A stretch of DNA of 8,462 nt from Veillonella sp. (GTDB taxonomy: Bacteria > Bacillota > Negativicutes > Veillonellales > Veillonellaceae): the NCBI RefSeq assembly GCF_019414865.1, contig NZ_DXLG01000041.1, forward strand, positions 4,927 through 13,388, given 5' to 3'. The position numbers were made by a program, and so were the translations under genes. Below the pieces are notes generated by a model. It was not told where the DNA came from and did no database searches. It worked only from the letters and a program-made list of their open reading frames with translations. Numbering within the stretch: position 1 is the stretch's first letter; the number at the start of each line of letters is the position of its first letter. Positions 6,194 to 8,462 of the stretch are shown here, one piece after another.

Positions 6194-6446
6194 GTTATGC
6201 AAAGGACATGATTCTCATATCCCTGTGTACCAGAGAGAGGCTGATGCTGGAAATGCCTTACACATATATCAGAGTTACCCCCTTTAAACTGATTTGTCGA
6301 ACCTAAGTAGGCAAATACGGCCGCCACCGTTATCGGGCTTAATGAAGTGAATTAACTATACACATATATTCGTATAGGTAGTTAACTAGGGTGGAACCGC
6401 GAATGATCTTCGTCCCTTGTTTTGTAGGGATAGAGGGTCTTTTTTT
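6194..6446 (+). promoter_or_regulatory. T-box riboswitch (threonine specific), leader of thrS
   Basis: The leader senses uncharged tRNA-Thr and controls read-through into thrS. Stem I base: AAAGG (6201-6205) pairs with CCTTT (6281-6285); just before the latter lies ACC (6277-6279), a Thr codon in the expected specifier position, read by anticodon GGU. The upper arm has TGTGTA (6224-6229) pairing with TACACA (6260-6265), an AGNGA-type bulge (AGAGA near 6232-6236) and an AGGC/GCCT-closed distal loop. Stem III is ACGG (6317-6320) with CCGT (6327-6330), followed by the familiar GTTATC. A further hairpin (6352-6386) precedes the T-box sequence AGGGTGGAACCGCG (6388-6401). Its TGGA bulge (6392-6395) would pair with a tRNA ending UCCA. 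CCCT (6414-6417) can pair either with AGGG of the antiterminator or with the terminator arm. Only the exact specifier is less than certain; ACT at 6288-6290 is the alternative. Confidence 0.95.
6405..6446 (+). terminator. T-box regulated intrinsic terminator of thrS
   Basis: GATCTTC-GTCCCT (6405-6417) pairs with AGGGAT-A-GAGGGTC (6426-6439), with one bulged A and a few G-T pairs, around an 8-nt loop (TGTTTTGT). Seven Ts follow (6440-6446). Part of the 5' arm (CCCT, 6414-6417) is shared with the antiterminator, as in classical transcription-attenuating T-boxes, so uncharged tRNA-Thr would block terminator formation. Confidence 0.93.
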
Positions 6447-6493
6447 ATTACAAAAATCCAGTCTATCCTAGATAATAATTGGAGGAAATTAAA

Positions 6494-8404
6494 ATGGCAG
6501 ATGTAAAAATCATTTTACCTGATGGTAGTGCAAAGGAATACGCTGCTGGCACTACTCTTGGGGAAGCAGTAAAACAATTATCTAACAGCTTGGCTAAAAA
6601 AGTACTAGCTGCTAATGTAAATGGTGAATTAACAGACCTTCGCGAAGAACTCGTAGATGGTTCTGAAGTAGCTTTCTTAACATTCGAAGAAGATGGTGGT
6701 AAACATACTTTGCGTCACACAGCTTCTCATATTTTGGCTCAAGCGGTTAAACGCTTATGGCCTGAAGCTAAATTGGCTATCGGGCCTGCTATCGATAAAG
6801 GTTTCTACTATGATATCGATATGGAACATACTTTGACTCCTGAAGATTTGGGTAAAATCGAAAAGGAAATGAGCCGTATTGTAAAAGAAAACTTGCCTAT
6901 CACTAAATCTGTAATGTCTCGTCAAGAAGCTATCGAGTTCTTCAAATCCAAAAACGAAGACTACAAGGTAGAATTGATCGAAGATCTTCCTGAAGATGCT
7001 GTTATCTCTTGCTATGCGCAAGGCGACTTCATCGATCTTTGTGCAGGTCCTCACGTGGCATCCACTGGCAAGGTAAAAGCTTTCAAATTACAAAGCATTG
7101 CAGGTGCATACTGGCGCGGCGATGAAAAGAATAAAATGTTGCAACGTATTTACGGTACAGCATTTGAAAAGAAAGAAGAACTTGATGCATACCTTCACTT
7201 GCTTGAAGAAGCAGCTAAACGCGACCATCGTAAACTTGGTAAAGAACTAGGCTTGTTCGTTATCAAAGAAGAAGGCCCTGGATTCCCATTCTTCTTACCA
7301 AAAGGGATGGCACTTCGCAACGAATTGGAAAACTTCTGGCGTGAAGTTCACCATGAATTCGATTACGAAGAAATTCGCACACCAATCATTTTAAATAAAC
7401 AATTGTGGGAAACATCTGGTCACTGGTTCCATTACCGTGAAAATATGTACACTACAATCATTGATGATGAAGAATATGCAATTAAACCAATGAACTGCCC
7501 AGGCGGTATCTTGGTTTACCAAAACGAAATGCATTCCTACCGTGACTTCCCATTGCGTTACGCTGAACTTGGTTTAGTTCACCGTCATGAATTGTCCGGT
7601 GCTTTACACGGCTTATTCCGTGTACGTGCATTCACACAAGACGATGCTCACGTATTCATGTTGCCAGATCAAATGCAATCTGAATTGATGAAAGTTATCG
7701 AATTGTTCGACCGCATTTATAGCCAATTTGGTTTGAAATACCATGTTGAATTGTCTACTAAACCAGACAATGCAATGGGTGACGATGCCATTTGGGAAGC
7801 TGCTACAGAAGCATTGCGCAATGCTATTGAAGCAAAAGGTATTCCTTATGTAATCAACCCTGGCGACGGCGCATTCTACGGCCCTAAACTTGACTACCAT
7901 ATCGAAGATTCCTTAGGCCGTACATGGCAATGTGGTACTATCCAATTGGATATGAACTTGCCTGAACGTTTCCAAATCGAATATGTTGGCGAAGATGGTC
8001 AAAAACATCGTCCTATCATGATTCACCGTGCATGCTTCGGCTCCATGGAACGTTTTATCGGTATCTTAACTGAACACTATGCAGGTGCGTTCCCAACATG
8101 GATGGCTCCTGTACAAGTTAAAATCTTGCCTATCTCTGAAAAACATGTTGAATATGCTAAAGAATTGGCAAAACAAATGCATCGCGACTATGTACGTGTA
8201 GAAGTGGATGATCGTAGCGAAAAAATTGGCTACAAAATCCGCCAAGCACAAATGGCAAAAGTTCCATACATGCTTGTGGTAGGCGATAAAGAAGTTGAAG
8301 AAGGCACAGTTAACGTTCGTAAACACGGCGGTGACGAATTAGGTTCCGTACCATTCGAAGAATTCTTCAATTCTATTAAAATCGAAATCAAAGAACGTAA
8401 CTAA
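6494..8404 (+). CDS. thrS: Threonyl-tRNA synthetase
   Basis: A 636-residue cytosolic class II enzyme, close to the E. coli length (642); it attaches threonine to tRNA-Thr. The ATG lies 8 nt after GGAGG (6481-6485); an in-frame TTG at 6479 overlaps that site and is not used. Domains in order: TGS (about 1-62), editing domain with HTASH (75-79) and DLCAGPH (181-187), giving the His75/His79/Cys183/His187 set that removes mischarged serine, then the catalytic core (about 245-535) and the anticodon-binding domain (about 540-636, beginning APVQVKILPIS). The catalytic zinc ligands are all present: Cys335 in MNCPGG, His386 in TQDDAHVF and His511 in MIHRACFGS; class II motif 3 is GSMERFIGIL (516-525). 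Nothing is missing. It is preceded by a T-box leader and terminator, so expression should rise when threonine is short. A hairpin lies 12 nt after the stop codon. Confidence 0.98.
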   Translation: MADVKIILPDGSAKEYAAGTTLGEAVKQLSNSLAKKVLAANVNGELTDLREELVDGSEVAFLTFEEDGGKHTLRHTASHILAQAVKRLWPEAKLAIGPAIDKGFYYDIDMEHTLTPEDLGKIEKEMSRIVKENLPITKSVMSRQEAIEFFKSKNEDYKVELIEDLPEDAVISCYAQGDFIDLCAGPHVASTGKVKAFKLQSIAGAYWRGDEKNKMLQRIYGTAFEKKEELDAYLHLLEEAAKRDHRKLGKELGLFVIKEEGPGFPFFLPKGMALRNELENFWREVHHEFDYEEIRTPIILNKQLWETSGHWFHYRENMYTTIIDDEEYAIKPMNCPGGILVYQNEMHSYRDFPLRYAELGLVHRHELSGALHGLFRVRAFTQDDAHVFMLPDQMQSELMKVIELFDRIYSQFGLKYHVELSTKPDNAMGDDAIWEAATEALRNAIEAKGIPYVINPGDGAFYGPKLDYHIEDSLGRTWQCGTIQLDMNLPERFQIEYVGEDGQKHRPIMIHRACFGSMERFIGILTEHYAGAFPTWMAPVQVKILPISEKHVEYAKELAKQMHRDYVRVEVDDRSEKIGYKIRQAQMAKVPYMLVVGDKEVEEGTVNVRKHGGDELGSVPFEEFFNSIKIEIKERN

Positions 8405-8416
8405 TTGATTATTATG

Positions 8417-8447
8417 ACTCATCCATCAATATTACCGATGGATGAGT
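8417..8447 (+). terminator. Probable terminator hairpin after thrS
   Basis: A perfect 11-bp inverted repeat, ACTCATCCATC (8417-8427) and GATGGATGAGT (8437-8447), has a 9-nt loop. ATGAC (8414-8418) could alternatively pair with GTCAT (8449-8453), lengthening the structure with a short bulge. The following bases (TGTCATGTTTGAAAT) are only moderately T-rich, so termination may be partial, and the window ends before the next gene, which in many Firmicutes is infC. Confidence 0.6.
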
Positions 8448-8462
8448 TGTCATGTTTGAAAT

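Noticed and set aside
6301..6303. ACC at 6301-6303 (in TCGAACC) as the T-box specifier
   Set aside because: It falls after the stem I base, next to the conserved AAGTAGG linker, rather than in an internal loop of stem I.

Overview
The window looks like chromosomal core DNA of a low-GC, diderm Firmicute of the class Negativicutes, most probably Veillonella or a close relative. This is a judgement from protein sequence character, AT-rich codon use and gene order; no database was searched. Every confident gene is on the + strand. There is no transposase, phage gene, CRISPR array, rRNA or tRNA.

Layout. (1) 1-1120: end of a transcription unit with ireB (UPF0297), ruvX/yqgF (16S rRNA 5'-end maturation) and an acidic DUF1292 protein (YrzB-like), closed by a 14-bp perfect hairpin terminator. 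In Bacillus-type genomes this trio follows alaS, which probably lies just upstream. (2) 1121-4888: a new promoter (extended -10) drives mltG (lytic transglycosylase that ends glycan strands), trmR (tRNA U34 O-methyltransferase), trhP (U32-family iron-sulfur protein for prephenate-dependent tRNA U34 hydroxylation) and a small DUF4911 protein. TrhP makes 5-hydroxyuridine at the wobble base and TrmR methylates it, so two adjacent, overlapping genes encode successive steps of one pathway. (3) 4889-6090: a stand-alone gene for an exported protein of unknown function, ending in an unusually long nested hairpin terminator. (4) 6091-8462: a promoter, a threonine-type T-box riboswitch leader (predicted specifier ACC, T-box bulge TGGA, terminator with seven Ts) and full-length thrS, followed by a hairpin near the window end.

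Most of the window is conserved housekeeping sequence. The less ordinary points are the roughly 135-residue Pro/Ala/Ser/Thr-rich tail on MltG with three short P-[NT]-Y repeats, the unidentified exported protein, the DUF4911 gene next to the tRNA hydroxylation genes, and an 11-nt perfect complementarity between the terminator upstream of thrS and the T-box specifier region. I found no convincing wholly new system.
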